Assembly: GCA_934643455.1 (NCBI GenBank)
Contig: CAKUBV010000002.1
Coordinates: 124,001 to 188,000, forward strand
Direction of reading: 5' to 3'
Source: Candidatus Proelusimicrobium excrementi
GTDB lineage: Bacteria > Elusimicrobiota > Elusimicrobia > Elusimicrobiales > Elusimicrobiaceae
DNA: 64,000 nucleotides
The position numbers and the translations under genes were made by a program. The notes below the pieces were generated by a model. The model was not told where the DNA came from, made no database searches, and worked only from the letters and a program-made list of their open reading frames with translations. The stretch's first letter is position 1. Each line of letters opens with the position of its first letter. Below are positions 17,512-26,724 of the stretch, in pieces.

Positions 17512-18968
17512 CCGTTGTTTGCCTGGGCGTTTTTAAGAATATTCCAGAACTGTTCCACCGTCTGTATGCGTTTTGCAGGGTCTTCATCTAACGAACGGAT
17601 AATAAGCTCGTCTATTTCCTTGGGGATATAGGAAGCTATCTGAGAGGGCGGAACTATCTTCTTGGTTGTTACGTCAAAACCTTTGACGCTCCAAGGCACC
17701 TGCCCCACCAAAGCTTCGTAAAGGCATACTGCCAGGGAGTAAATATCCGATTGCTTGGAAGTAAAACCTTTTTGCTGTTCCGGGGACATATAAGCCGGCG
17801 TTCCGGCCACCGGGCGGGAGCTGTTTTCGTTTTCTTCCGTAACTTTCTGCGCCACGCCGAAATCCATTACTTTGGCTATGCCGTTGTCGGAAATCATAAT
17901 ATTCCCCGGTTTTAAATCGCAGTGCACGATATTGTTTGAATGCGCGTAGCTTAAGCCTTGGCAGACGGAATCAAAAATATGTTTTACTTCTTCAAACTCT
18001 ATGTAGTTGTCGATATCAAGGCGCGTTTCAAGCGTTTGTCCGTCCACATATTCAAAAACCAAATATAAGCTGTTGGCGGTTTCTATTACGGTATAAATTT
18101 CAACTATGCAAGGGTGATGCAGCATGGCGACCATTCTTGCTTCCGAAAGGAATTGCTCGCGCACATAATCGCTTCTTAACAGTTCCGGCTTTATACGTTT
18201 TACGGCCACTTTGCGTTTGAGGGCGTTGTCATAAGCTTCGTAAACTTTACCCATGCCGCCTTCGCCTATGGGGCGGATAAAATGGTACTGCTCTTTTATG
18301 TTTACTTCTTTAAGCTTGCGCCCTTTTACGTCCACCGGCCCGCCGAAAACGTTGAAATACCTCATAAGCACGTAAAAGCCTATTACCAATACTACGCAAA
18401 TGAAGTAAACGAAGAACCACGGCGGCAAATGATAATCGGAAAGGGACTTTTCGGATTTATGTCCCGAAGGCCTTTGCGCCTCGTATATCATTTTTTTAAT
18501 CGTCTCCGCTCTTGAAGCACGCGGATTTAACTGCAAAGCGGTTTCTATATCTTCCGTGGCGCGCATGATGTCCTTCTTTTCAAGATAGCTGTGCGCGCGG
18601 GTGATATACGCTTCCACATTGGAAGGCCTTTGCGCTATCGCCTGGGAAGAAAAATAATGAGCGTTGTCAAACTGGCCGAGTTCTTCATACGCTCTGGCAA
18701 GCATGGTAAGAATGCGCGGGTCTTCATAGCCGTTGTCGGCCAAACTTTGGCATGCGCTTACCACCGTATCGTATTTGCCGTCTTCGAACTTGCGCTGAAT
18801 TTCGTTTAAAGCGTTTTCCAAAGCGGAAGCTTTTTTGATGTCGGAAGCGTCTTCTATATTCTTAAATCCGGCCGAGTATCTTCCTTCCACTATTATGGGC
18901 GCAGTCTGAACGGCAAACCCAAATATTGGCAGAAGACATAAAATTAAAGCCGTTAAGAATCTATACAT
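17508..18968 (-). CDS. Transmembrane Ser/Thr protein kinase with extracytoplasmic TPR domain
   Basis: A 486-residue protein. Order: signal-type hydrophobic N-terminus (about 1-20), TPR repeats (about 60-165, with ARAYEELGQFDNAHYFSSQA and TRAHSYLEKKDIMRATEDIE), one membrane helix (about 181-203), then a Hanks-type kinase. Kinase motifs are complete: glycine loop GEGGMGKVYEA, VAVKRIK lysine, catalytic HCDLKPGN, and DFG in VMDFGVA, followed by GTPAYMSPEQ. Compared with PknB-like kinases the polarity is reversed: the sensor is N-terminal and outside, the kinase C-terminal and inside. The ATG is 6 nt from a TAAGAT box. Confidence 0.9.
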   Translation of the reverse strand: MYRFLTALILCLLPIFGFAVQTAPIIVEGRYSAGFKNIEDASDIKKASALENALNEIQRKFEDGKYDTVVSACQSLADNGYEDPRILTMLARAYEELGQFDNAHYFSSQAIAQRPSNVEAYITRAHSYLEKKDIMRATEDIETALQLNPRASRAETIKKMIYEAQRPSGHKSEKSLSDYHLPPWFFVYFICVVLVIGFYVLMRYFNVFGGPVDVKGRKLKEVNIKEQYHFIRPIGEGGMGKVYEAYDNALKRKVAVKRIKPELLRSDYVREQFLSEARMVAMLHHPCIVEIYTVIETANSLYLVFEYVDGQTLETRLDIDNYIEFEEVKHIFDSVCQGLSYAHSNNIVHCDLKPGNIMISDNGIAKVMDFGVAQKVTEENENSSRPVAGTPAYMSPEQQKGFTSKQSDIYSLAVCLYEALVGQVPWSVKGFDVTTKKIVPPSQIASYIPKEIDELIIRSLDEDPAKRIQTVEQFWNILKNAQANNG

Positions 18969-18974
18969 ATTACT

Positions 18975-19004
18975 ATCTTAGAATAAAATTAACTATAAAT
19001 ACAA
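18975..19004 (-). promoter_or_regulatory. Promoter of the Ser/Thr kinase gene (leaderless type)
   Basis: On the minus strand TTGTAT, 18 nt, TAAGAT, then exactly 6 nt to the ATG at 18968. No Shine-Dalgarno fits between them, so the transcript would begin at the start codon. Confidence 0.55.
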
Positions 19005-19031
19005 TCATTTTTAACTAGAAGCGGTATTTTG

Positions 19032-19061
19032 TTGCGTATAAGGCCGGTAAATTTCTATCAT
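19032..19061 (+). promoter_or_regulatory. Promoter of the cation/proton antiporter gene (leaderless type)
   Basis: TTGCGT, 18 nt, TATCAT (19056-19061), then exactly 6 nt to ATG 19068. It shares the 99-nt divergent intergenic region with the kinase promoter. Confidence 0.55.
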
Positions 19062-19067
19062 ATAAAT

Positions 19068-20393
19068 ATGGAAGGGGTAATAATTTCTTTAGCTATATTG
19101 ATTTTTTTGTCGCATTTATTTTCGGCGATGTTTGTAAAGACGCGTATGCCGGAAGTTCTTCCGCTTTTGCTTTTGGGTATACTTCTCGGGCCTTTGCTTA
19201 ATATAGTTTCGCCTGCCGATTTCGGCATGGTCGACCAAGTTTTTACAAGGGTGCTGCTGATAGTGATTTTATTTGAAAGCGGCCTCGGCTTAAGAATATC
19301 GCAAATAAGAAGCACGTGGGAACAGAGTTCCCGCCTTACCCTGATAAGCTTCGTCGTGATTATGTGCGTCGTCGCTCTGTTGTCTAAAATAGTTTTGAAT
19401 CTCCATTGGGCTTATGCGGTTATTTTGGGTTCCATTTTGGCCGATAACTCCTTCGCGATTATAATTCCTTTAATATCCAAACTGAACATAACCAATACCA
19501 CAAAAACCGTGCTTTTGACGGAATCCACCATAGGCGGGGTAATATCCATAGTCGTAACTATTACTTTGCTTAATATGGCCAAAATACAGTCTTTTGACGT
19601 AAGCCTTATAGTCGCCAAAATAATATATACCTTTATGGTCGCCTGTATAACCGGCGGCGCGGCTGCGATATTTTGGACCACGGTTTTAAATAAAGTCAGG
19701 AAGCTGGAAAACGGGATTTTCCTTACTTTGGCTTTCGTTTTGGTGGTATATTCAGTCTGCGAAACTTTGGGTTCGGACGGCTCCATCGGGGCTTTCATAT
19801 TCGGTATAGTGGCCGGCAATATAAGAACTATCAGGAAGCTCCACGGCTTTAAATTTATAGAGCGCTTTACCATGAACGTAAAAAGCAAGGCTTTCAACGA
19901 TACGGAAAAGAGCTTTTTCAGCGAGGTCGTTTTTGTCCTCAGGACTTTCTTCTTCGTCTATATCGGTATTTCTATGCAGCTGAGCAGCCTTTATTCCATA
20001 CTGTGCGGACTTTTGTTTACGCTTGTGATATTTATGGCCAGAATACCTACGGTAAATTACATGCTTGAAAAATCGGTAAGCCGCATAGACAGCGCGGTAA
20101 CTTCCATAATGGTGCCGAAAGGTTTGGTTACGGCGGTTTTGGCGTCTTTGATTATGCAGTCGGGCGTGCCCGGCGGCGTGATACTGCAAAATACGATTTA
20201 CTCGGTAATACTTTTCAGCATTATTTTGGCGACATTGCTTTCTTTCTTTATAGAGAAAGGCTGGGGCATGCCGGCGGTGAACTTCCTGTTTACAAGACAT
20301 CGGGAGTTTTACCCCGAAGCCATTCCCGCGCCGGCGGCCAAGAAAGTCGAAATCGGCCACCAGCAGAAGCATTTAATAGCCAAAGACAGATAA
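19068..20393 (+). CDS. CPA-type monovalent cation:proton antiporter
   Basis: A 441-residue membrane protein with about twelve hydrophobic segments. It has the Na+/H+ exchanger fold of CPA families: early VLPLLLLGILLGPL, LIVILFESGLGL, and the paired ILADNSFAIIIPL segment, whose Asp corresponds to the ion-binding site. A short cytoplasmic tail follows. The start is set at ATG 19068; an upstream in-frame TTG at 19029 would place charged residues before the first membrane helix and would overlap the -35 box. Expected role: exchange of Na+ or K+ for protons. Confidence 0.85.
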   Translation: MEGVIISLAILIFLSHLFSAMFVKTRMPEVLPLLLLGILLGPLLNIVSPADFGMVDQVFTRVLLIVILFESGLGLRISQIRSTWEQSSRLTLISFVVIMCVVALLSKIVLNLHWAYAVILGSILADNSFAIIIPLISKLNITNTTKTVLLTESTIGGVISIVVTITLLNMAKIQSFDVSLIVAKIIYTFMVACITGGAAAIFWTTVLNKVRKLENGIFLTLAFVLVVYSVCETLGSDGSIGAFIFGIVAGNIRTIRKLHGFKFIERFTMNVKSKAFNDTEKSFFSEVVFVLRTFFFVYIGISMQLSSLYSILCGLLFTLVIFMARIPTVNYMLEKSVSRIDSAVTSIMVPKGLVTAVLASLIMQSGVPGGVILQNTIYSVILFSIILATLLSFFIEKGWGMPAVNFLFTRHREFYPEAIPAPAAKKVEIGHQQKHLIAKDR

Positions 20394-20402
20394 TTCCCTT
20401 AC

Positions 20403-21104
20403 CTATAATTTATAAGCGAAAGAAATTAATACGTCCTTAGTGTGATCTCTGCGGTAAGAAAAGAAAATTTCCTTATTGCAGCAGGTGCATTCGCATGAAC
20501 ATGGGGATTTTATATCTTCCGTTTTTACTCCGCACTGTTTAAGCTGCCGCACTATTTCGGCCGTTAAATCCACAAAAATCCTGCCGTCTTTCCTGATGAC
20601 GCAGGCCGCGTCAAACTGCTGCGCAGCGTCTTCTTTTACTTCAAAACAGCAAGCGTTGATATGCGGGCCGATATAGGCGCAAAGTTCTGCCCCGGGCCCG
20701 GCTTTTTCTTTTAAAAGTTTAGCCGCTTTTGCGGGCATAAGGGCCGCAACGCCGCGCCATCCGCAATGGCACAGGCTTATAAATTCACCCCGTTTATCCC
20801 ATATGTATAAAGGTACGCAATCGGCCGTAAGAATCATTACGCCGGTTCCTTTAAGCCCTAAAAGCCAGCCGTCGGCTTCATGTTCTTTTTGGGCACGGTA
20901 GGCCTCTAAATCGGCTTCGTTTAAAATACTTATTATTTTATCCCCGTGAACCTGCTTCAGCCCCAAAATCTTTTGAGGTGGAATATTTAAAGCGGAAAAC
21001 AATTTGTCCGAGTTTTCCTTTTCCCTGCCCGATCCGGTTTCCCTTGAAGCCGTCCCGCTGATTATGCCTAAATTTATAAGTCTTTCGTCTGAAAATATTT
21101 TCAT
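20403..21104 (-). CDS. pgeF: PgeF/YfiH-family multicopper-type (laccase-domain) protein
   Basis: A 233-residue protein of the YfiH/LACC1 family, which acts on purine nucleosides (adenosine deaminase/phosphorylase activity) and in E. coli corrects peptidoglycan precursors. Zinc ligands are visible: KQVHGDKI, then ADCVPLYI and LCHCGWRGV. The start ATG overlaps the murI stop by 4 nt (ATGA), linking it to glutamate racemase and supporting the peptidoglycan-editing role. The C-terminal segment contains a Cys cluster (CSCECTCCNKEIF), which is richer in Cys than usual. Confidence 0.88.
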   Translation of the reverse strand: MKIFSDERLINLGIISGTASRETGSGREKENSDKLFSALNIPPQKILGLKQVHGDKIISILNEADLEAYRAQKEHEADGWLLGLKGTGVMILTADCVPLYIWDKRGEFISLCHCGWRGVAALMPAKAAKLLKEKAGPGAELCAYIGPHINACCFEVKEDAAQQFDAACVIRKDGRIFVDLTAEIVRQLKQCGVKTEDIKSPCSCECTCCNKEIFFSYRRDHTKDVLISFAYKL

Positions 21105-21907
21105 ATATAAAATCTGTTCTCTTTTACTTTAAGTTTTTTGCCGCCGATAATATTTAAAGCCAGTCTGGCGAATCTTTCCGATAAATCGCTTGCGTATATC
21201 TGTGTTGAGGATTTCCCGCCGGTTTTAAGCAAGCCGGCGCGCAGCAGAGCTTCTTTTGCTCTTTTGGCTATTTCTTCGGCGGAATCTACCAGCGTAACCT
21301 TCGGGCCGAGGAATTTTGCAATGTCTTCCTTTATAACGGGGTAATGGGTGCAGCCTAAAATTACCGTATCGGCTTTGTCGGTTTTTAACGGCGTCAAATA
21401 TCTTTTGATGGCCAGCTTGCAAATATCGCTGCCGGCAAGGCCTTCTTCTATTATCGGTACGAAAAGCGGGCAGGCGTATTGCGTAACGGCTATCGATTTA
21501 TCAAGCTTTTTTATATTCTTTATGTACTCTTTGCTTTTTACGGTGGCTTCGGTGCCGAGTACGGTTACTTTTTTATTTGCCGCCGCTTTAGCCGCGCAGG
21601 CCGCGCCCGGTTCAATAACGCCGAGTACGGGGGCTTTTATGTGCCTTTTTAAGACTGGCAAAGCCAACGCCGAAGCCGTATTGCAGGCGACTAAAATCAA
21701 TTTAACTTTTTTGCTTTCAAGAAATTTGGCGATGTTTAAGGAGTATTCCGCAACGGTTTCTTTTGATTTGGACCCGTAAGGAGAATGCGCCGTATCGCCG
21801 AAGTAAATTATGTTTTCCTTCGGCATAAGCTTTTTTACCGCTCTTAAAATGGTCAGCCCGCCGAGGCCGGAATCAAAAATCCCGATAGCTTGTTCATTTG
21901 GTTTCAT
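21101..21907 (-). CDS. murI: Glutamate racemase
   Basis: A 268-residue enzyme that makes D-glutamate for peptidoglycan. Family motifs are intact: GIFDSGLGGLTI at the start, LVACNTASALA with the first catalytic Cys, and ILGCTHYPVI with the second. The gene is coupled with pgeF by a 4-nt overlap. Its promoter (TTTACG, 17 nt, TATAAT) ends only 10 nt from the ATG, so the leader is at most a few nucleotides. Confidence 0.95.
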   Translation of the reverse strand: MKPNEQAIGIFDSGLGGLTILRAVKKLMPKENIIYFGDTAHSPYGSKSKETVAEYSLNIAKFLESKKVKLILVACNTASALALPVLKRHIKAPVLGVIEPGAACAAKAAANKKVTVLGTEATVKSKEYIKNIKKLDKSIAVTQYACPLFVPIIEEGLAGSDICKLAIKRYLTPLKTDKADTVILGCTHYPVIKEDIAKFLGPKVTLVDSAEEIAKRAKEALLRAGLLKTGGKSSTQIYASDLSERFARLALNIIGGKKLKVKENRFYI

Positions 21908-21917
21908 AACATAAAAT

Positions 21918-21946
21918 ATTATACACTATTCTAATTTTTTCGTAAA
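21918..21946 (-). promoter_or_regulatory. murI promoter, very short leader
   Basis: Minus strand: TTTACG (21941-21946), 17 nt, TATAAT (21918-21923), then 10 nt to the ATG. Confidence 0.6.
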
Positions 21947-22008
21947 AATGCTAAAATATTTATGTAGTAAAAAACGCTTTTTTTAAAAGCGTGAATAAAA
22001 CGGATTTT

Positions 22009-22079
22009 TCCGGGATGGTGTAATGGTAGCACAAGCGCCTCTGGAGCGTTTAGCCTAGGTTCGAGTCCTAGTCCCGGAG
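22009..22079 (+). tRNA. tRNA-Gln (anticodon CTG)
   Basis: Acceptor TCCGGGA pairs with TCCCGGA; anticodon stem AGCGC/GCGTT holds loop CTCTGGA (anticodon CTG); T arm has GGTTCGAGTCC. CCA is not encoded. Confidence 0.94.
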
Positions 22080-22093
22080 ATTTATATATAACT

Positions 22094-22121
22094 TCCCTCT
22101 GAATCAATCGGAGGGATTTTT
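22094..22121 (+). terminator. Terminator after tRNA-Gln
   Basis: A 9-bp stem with a 5-nt loop (22094-22102 with 22108-22116) followed by TTTTTG, 14 nt after the tRNA. Confidence 0.8.
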
Positions 22122-22229
22122 GTTTGCTCTCCATAATTTCCCGCATTGAATTTCGTTCCGATATATTTTTAAATTATAAGAATAAATACCCATACAAGAA
22201 ACTGATTTTTAAGATGATTTATGCAAATA

Positions 22230-22258
22230 AAAAACCCGCCTTAAGTTTAAGGCGGGCT
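22230..22258 (-). terminator. lysS terminator
   Basis: Stem CCCGCCTTAA/TTAAGGCGGG followed on the minus strand by six T residues, about 25 nt after the lysS stop. The 115 nt between this and the tRNA-Gln terminator show nothing recognisable. Confidence 0.88.
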
Positions 22259-22279
22259 CTTTTGCGATTAAAAACAAAG

Positions 22280-23797
22280 TTATTTTTCCAAGTTTTTAAG
22301 CGTAGGGAACAGGATGATTTCCCTTATGGAATCCTGCCCGGTAAGCATCATGGTTATTCTGTCTATGCCGATGCCCATACCGCCTGTGGGAGGCATACCC
22401 GATTCCATAGCCGTGATATAATCAATATCAACAATGTCGGCGTCTTCGTTTTTCGTATCTTTGGCTTTGGCCGCTGCTTGGTCTTTAAGACGTTGGTACT
22501 GATCGGCGGGGTCGTTAATCTCGCTGTAAGCGTTGGCTATTTCCTGACCGCCGGCGACGAAAGCCTCAAAGCGTTCAACTATTTCCGGGTCGCCCGGTTT
22601 GTTTTTGGAGAACGGGCTTACCGCGGTGGGATAATCCATCATAAAGACGGGGTCTTTATATTGGCTGACGATTTTTTCTTCAAAAAGCACGTCGTAAATC
22701 TTATCGGAAGGTTCGTCTTCTTTAAAGCTTACGCCGGATTTTTTTGCCAAAGCGATAAGCTTTTCCCTGTTAAATTCGCGTCCGTTTAGAATTTCGTGTA
22801 TATCTTCGCCGAAGGTTTCTTTCCAGGCTTCGGGTATGTATACGCGTTTAAAAGGGGGTTTAAGGTTGATTTCCATACCTCTGTACATAACCTTTTCCAC
22901 GCCGATGGCTTTGGCGGCGTTGCCGATAATTTCGTCAAACAAATCCGCCATGGTGTTTACGTCGCCGTAAGCTTGGTACATTTCCATCATGGTAAATTCC
23001 GGGTTGTGGGTGGTGTCTATACCCTCGTTGCGGAACATTTTGCCGATTTCGTAAATCTTATCAAGGCCGCCGATGATTAATCTTTTGTGGTAAAGCTCCA
23101 AAGCAATCCTCATGAAAAGCGGCATTTTAAGCGCATTATGATAAGTTTCAAACGGCTTTGCTATCGCGCCGCCGGCGCTGGGCGTCAAAGTCGGGGTTTC
23201 GACTTCAAGATATCCTTTTTCGTCCAAAGTCTTGCGTATGGAAGAAATAATTTTAGCCCTTTTGATAAAAATTTCTTTGACGTCTTCATTGGCGATAAGG
23301 TCCAAATGTCTGTTGCGGAAGCGCACTTCCGTATCTTGTATGCCGTGGAATTTTTCCGGCATGGGGCGTATCGCTTTTGAAATTAATTCTATTTTATCGG
23401 CTTTAACGGTTTTCTCGCCGGTTTTGGTTACGAACATATGCCCGCTTACCAAAACGAAATCCCCTACGGCTATATGCTTTTTAAAGAAAGCGTAAGATTC
23501 TTCGCCAACCAAATCCCTCTGTACGTAAATTTGAACTTTGGCCGTAACGTCTTTTATATGGGCAAAAGCGGCCTTGCCCATAATTCTTAACTGAACCAAG
23601 CGGCCCGCGGTGGTAACTACTGTTTCTTCCGCGGCGTTTTTGGCTTCAAGGCAAGTGTTTTTTACTTCAACATGAGCCGGATAAGGATTAATCCCTGCGG
23701 CTTTCAGTTCCCCGGCTTCCTGATATTTATGTTTTATAATATCTTCCAACCCGGAAAGTTTTTGCTGCTGCGTTTGTTCCTGCGCTTTATTTTCCAT
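22280..23797 (-). CDS. lysS: Lysyl-tRNA synthetase, class II
   Basis: A 505-residue class II aminoacyl-tRNA synthetase charging tRNA-Lys. An N-terminal OB-fold anticodon-binding domain (TAGRLVQLRIMGKAAFAHI) is followed by the catalytic domain with motif 1 (FRNRHLDLI), motif 2 (FRNEGIDTTHNPEFTMMEMY) and motif 3 (GMGIGIDRITMM). Length is normal for bacteria. A GAGG precedes the ATG by 7 nt. A terminator between it and the upstream tRNA suggests its own promoter. Confidence 0.97.
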   Translation of the reverse strand: MENKAQEQTQQQKLSGLEDIIKHKYQEAGELKAAGINPYPAHVEVKNTCLEAKNAAEETVVTTAGRLVQLRIMGKAAFAHIKDVTAKVQIYVQRDLVGEESYAFFKKHIAVGDFVLVSGHMFVTKTGEKTVKADKIELISKAIRPMPEKFHGIQDTEVRFRNRHLDLIANEDVKEIFIKRAKIISSIRKTLDEKGYLEVETPTLTPSAGGAIAKPFETYHNALKMPLFMRIALELYHKRLIIGGLDKIYEIGKMFRNEGIDTTHNPEFTMMEMYQAYGDVNTMADLFDEIIGNAAKAIGVEKVMYRGMEINLKPPFKRVYIPEAWKETFGEDIHEILNGREFNREKLIALAKKSGVSFKEDEPSDKIYDVLFEEKIVSQYKDPVFMMDYPTAVSPFSKNKPGDPEIVERFEAFVAGGQEIANAYSEINDPADQYQRLKDQAAAKAKDTKNEDADIVDIDYITAMESGMPPTGGMGIGIDRITMMLTGQDSIREIILFPTLKNLEK

Positions 23798-23810
23798 ATT
23801 ATGCCTCTAT

Positions 23811-23834
23811 AAAAAAACCCCGAAGAACGGGGTT
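23811..23834 (-). terminator. Terminator between tRNA(CAT) and lysS
   Basis: Stem AACCCCG/CGGGGTT with a 5-nt loop and a minus-strand T run of seven. It separates the tRNA transcript from lysS. Confidence 0.85.
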
Positions 23835-23852
23835 TATTAAACAAAATCAAAA

Positions 23853-23926
23853 TGCGCCCTGCAGGACTTGAACCTGCGACCCATCCGTTATGAGCGGATT
23901 GCTCTAACCAACTGAGCTAAGGGCGC
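23853..23926 (-). tRNA. tRNA with CAT anticodon (elongator Met or lysidine-modified Ile)
   Basis: Acceptor GCGCCCT/AGGGCGC, D arm GCTC/GAGC, anticodon stem ATCCG/CGGAT around loop CTCATAA, T arm GGTTCAAGTCC. It is not the initiator: position 1-72 is paired and the anticodon stem lacks the three G-C pairs. Loop and variable-region sequence resemble both elongator Met and Ile2 (TilS substrate) tRNAs, so the charge is left open. Confidence 0.9.
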
Positions 23927-23988
23927 TTGCGTATAAATATTATAACAAAAAAGTTTAACCTTGTAAATTATCTTAATATCGTTTGGGG

Positions 23989-25728
23989 TTAAGCTTCTTT
24001 GTATATCGGATAGAAGTATATCCCCATAAATACGGGGTTATCCGTAAAACCTTTTACTTCTTTTCTGTACACCCATACGCCCGGGGAATGAATGGTGTAA
24101 ATCTGCGCGGCGGCGTTATAGCTTAAATCCTGTATGCGCCGGTAGAGTTTTATTCTGCGGGCCGGGTCGGTTGAACGGACGGCTTCATCTATTAAAGCGT
24201 CAAGCGCGGGGTCTTTGAAAGACTGCGCCACCGCATAACGCCCTTTTGAATGCAGGAAAGGAAAGACAAAGTTATGTTCGTCGGGGTAATCGGCTATCCA
24301 GCCGCGCGCCCACAAAGGCATTTTGGAAGCTTGCGTCTTTTCCAGGAAGGAAGCCCAGGGCACTCCGCGCAGTTCAATATTAAATTTGGGGTTTAAGCTT
24401 TCTATATTCCTTTTTAATATTTCGCAGGCCGTCTGCCGCATTTGCGAGCCGGTATTGTAAGTCAGCGTAAAAGTAAATCCGTTTTCCCAAACTTTTCCGT
24501 TATAGGCTTTTTTAAAATATTCTTCCGCCTTTTTTAAATCAAAGCTATAGCATGGAGCGGATTTCTCGTAAGAAGCCAGCCCGGGCGGCACGGGCCCGCA
24601 GGCGCGCGGGGCTTTCCCGCCCATTGAATCATTGACGAAAGCGTCATAATCAAACGCGTGGGCAAACGCCTTTCTTATATTAATATCCTGAAAGAAATCC
24701 GGCGGTATGCCTTTTCCGTCCAGCCTGCCGCTGCCGATATCGGGGTTCGCTTCGGGATTGATGTTAAAGGTAAAAAATATCACGGGGTCGGTTTTAAGCC
24801 TGGGCAGGCGGTCCTGCACCACCAAATCCGGGTTATCGGCTATTTGGTCCGTGAAAGCGGGGGCTATTTCCGCGATGTCAATGTCGCCCGATTCCAGCAT
24901 AAGGCGCATTGTGCTTTGTTCTGGCACGGTTATCAGCTGCACTCCGTCAAGCTTGGGCGCACCCAAAATATAATCTTTATTGGCCGTCAGATAAATTCTT
25001 TTGGCTGCGTTGTCCCAGCGTTGAAGCATAAAAGGCCCGCTGCCGTTGGCTTTATCGAATAAATAAGATTCTCCTTTGCCTTTATTGTTGTAGTTTTTCC
25101 AAGTCGCTTCCGTGCCGTCCCATTCTCCGTTTTTTACGGCCCAGTCTTTGCTTATTACGTAAGACCACCTCGCCAATATCGAAAGCAGAGGCGCAAACGG
25201 ACGTTTCAGTTTTATTATAAGTTTATCGCCCTGCACCTGTACGGCTTCTTCCACGGTTTTATAATCAAGCGTTATTGCGCCTTTGGCGTCGCGGGTGGAA
25301 GTTACTCCCAAAATCGGTTCCAAAAGCAGGGTGGAAGGGCCGCTTACCGCGTCCGAAATAAGAAAACGTTTTAAGGAGTATGCCGCGTCTTCCGCCGTTA
25401 ACGGCGAACCGTCGTGGAATTTAATATCTTTCCTGATATTAAAAACATAAGTTTTGCCGTCGGGGGATATAAGGCCGTTTTCGCGCGTGGGCACTTCTTG
25501 CGCTATAAGCGGTTCAAACTCGGTAAGAGATGATCCTTTAAATTTAATTAAAGTGTCATAAATGTTCAGCAGTACTCCGTGCGTAAAACCGTCGTAGGAA
25601 AACACCGGGTCGAAAGATTCCGCTTCCCCGACTATGGCCACTGTAAGTATATTGTTTTGCTGCTTGGGTGCGCAGGATATTAAAGAAAAAATGCAAAAAA
25701 CACAAAGAAGCGAAAGTATCTTTTTCAT
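23989..25728 (-). CDS. ABC transporter peptide-binding lipoprotein (SBP family 5)
   Basis: A 579-residue periplasmic binding protein with a lipoprotein signal (MKKILSLLCVFCIFSLISC). It contains the family-5 signature region early (DPVFSYDGFTHGVLLNIYDTLIK) and typical later blocks (FNIRKDIKFHDGSPLTAEDAAYSLKR is split over residues 95-120; RGWIADYPDEHNFVFPF near the end). It binds oligopeptides or related ligands for an ABC importer; no permease or ATPase genes are next to it in this window. The start follows AGGTGA. It is one base after the C39-like protease gene, so both probably share a transcript. Confidence 0.88.
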   Translation of the reverse strand: MKKILSLLCVFCIFSLISCAPKQQNNILTVAIVGEAESFDPVFSYDGFTHGVLLNIYDTLIKFKGSSLTEFEPLIAQEVPTRENGLISPDGKTYVFNIRKDIKFHDGSPLTAEDAAYSLKRFLISDAVSGPSTLLLEPILGVTSTRDAKGAITLDYKTVEEAVQVQGDKLIIKLKRPFAPLLSILARWSYVISKDWAVKNGEWDGTEATWKNYNNKGKGESYLFDKANGSGPFMLQRWDNAAKRIYLTANKDYILGAPKLDGVQLITVPEQSTMRLMLESGDIDIAEIAPAFTDQIADNPDLVVQDRLPRLKTDPVIFFTFNINPEANPDIGSGRLDGKGIPPDFFQDINIRKAFAHAFDYDAFVNDSMGGKAPRACGPVPPGLASYEKSAPCYSFDLKKAEEYFKKAYNGKVWENGFTFTLTYNTGSQMRQTACEILKRNIESLNPKFNIELRGVPWASFLEKTQASKMPLWARGWIADYPDEHNFVFPFLHSKGRYAVAQSFKDPALDALIDEAVRSTDPARRIKLYRRIQDLSYNAAAQIYTIHSPGVWVYRKEVKGFTDNPVFMGIYFYPIYKEA

Positions 25729-26703
25729 TTATTCACCTATGGCGTAAGCCAAGCCTTTTTTATTTTTTATCCAGGCTGACGCAAATTGTTTTCTGTCATA
25801 AACGCGGCGCACTTCTTTTTCGGTTTTGGCGGCCGGATCCATAACTATTACGTTTCCTTCCGCGTCAAAACCGCATATTACGACCAAATGCCCCTGGGTA
25901 GCTTTTGCCGCGGCGTTTTTAAGAGCGCCTTCTTTATAAGCTATGGAGGCTATAATCGGTCTGCCTTTGTAAAGTTCTCCTTCCGCCTGCGCCAAAGAAC
26001 TGCACCTTACGACTGCGGCGCCAAGCCCTTGCTGCGCGGCGAAAGCCGTATTAAGCGGCCAAGTCCCGTAAACGCCGGATTCTTCGTCGTAAACGCCTTT
26101 AAGCGTATCTTCCAAAGAAACTTTCTTTCCGTAATAATTTAAAACCATGCTTAAGCAGACGGGGGAGCAAATCCTCCCGCGCAGTTTTTTATCGGCATAC
26201 TGCATTTGGCTTACGGGTTTTAAAGGTATTTCAAAATCTTTTAAATCCAAGGTTTCCAATGCCAGGGAAGAATCGTATTTGGCCCCGGTTTTAGTAAAAG
26301 CCGCCGTAAGAAAATCTATTTTCGCTTTGCCCAGAACCGTAAGCTGGTATTTAAACGCCGACGCGCTTTTCTTGGGGAAGAGGATATCGCTTTGCACGGA
26401 AGCGAAAGAATCTTTTTGGGGTTTAAACGTCTTTTTATAATCCGCGCTGACGTAAAAAAGTTTATAAAGTCCGCTCCAGCCTTCTTCCGTCTTTACGGAA
26501 GCTTCAACCAAAACGGCTGAATTTTTGTTTAATTTTGCGCTTAAAGAGAGCGTTAAAGAATTAAAATCAAAAGGGGCTTTTATCGTTTTTGAAGCTATTA
26601 CGTAAAAACCTTTAAATTGTGCGCTGACAGCTAATTGCTCTTTGGTAAAAATCGTATTGTAAGCGGGCAGAAGGGCTATTTGTTTTTTGCTGAGGTGGTG
26701 CAT
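25729..26703 (-). CDS. C39-like cysteine protease-family protein
   Basis: A 324-residue protein. The C-terminal part (from about residue 165) is a papain-fold C39-type peptidase: catalytic Cys in RICSPVCLSM, His in TQGHLVVICGF and Asp in VIVMDPAAK. The N-terminal about 150 residues are beta-rich and not recognised. No signal peptide is seen. The start is fixed at ATG 26703 by TGGAGG; a start 30 nt upstream would run into tRNA-Pro. Its coupling with a peptide-binding lipoprotein hints at peptide turnover (inference). Confidence 0.78.
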   Translation of the reverse strand: MHHLSKKQIALLPAYNTIFTKEQLAVSAQFKGFYVIASKTIKAPFDFNSLTLSLSAKLNKNSAVLVEASVKTEEGWSGLYKLFYVSADYKKTFKPQKDSFASVQSDILFPKKSASAFKYQLTVLGKAKIDFLTAAFTKTGAKYDSSLALETLDLKDFEIPLKPVSQMQYADKKLRGRICSPVCLSMVLNYYGKKVSLEDTLKGVYDEESGVYGTWPLNTAFAAQQGLGAAVVRCSSLAQAEGELYKGRPIIASIAYKEGALKNAAAKATQGHLVVICGFDAEGNVIVMDPAAKTEKEVRRVYDRKQFASAWIKNKKGLAYAIGE

Positions 26704-26724
26704 GGTTCGGCCTCCAGATAAAAA

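Noticed and set aside
22124..22789. 221-codon plus-strand ORF
   Set aside because: Antisense of lysS with no ribosome binding site; all class II synthetase motifs are on the other strand.
23853..23926. Initiator tRNA-Met
   Set aside because: Base pair 1-72 is intact and the anticodon stem lacks the three consecutive G-C pairs of initiator tRNAs.
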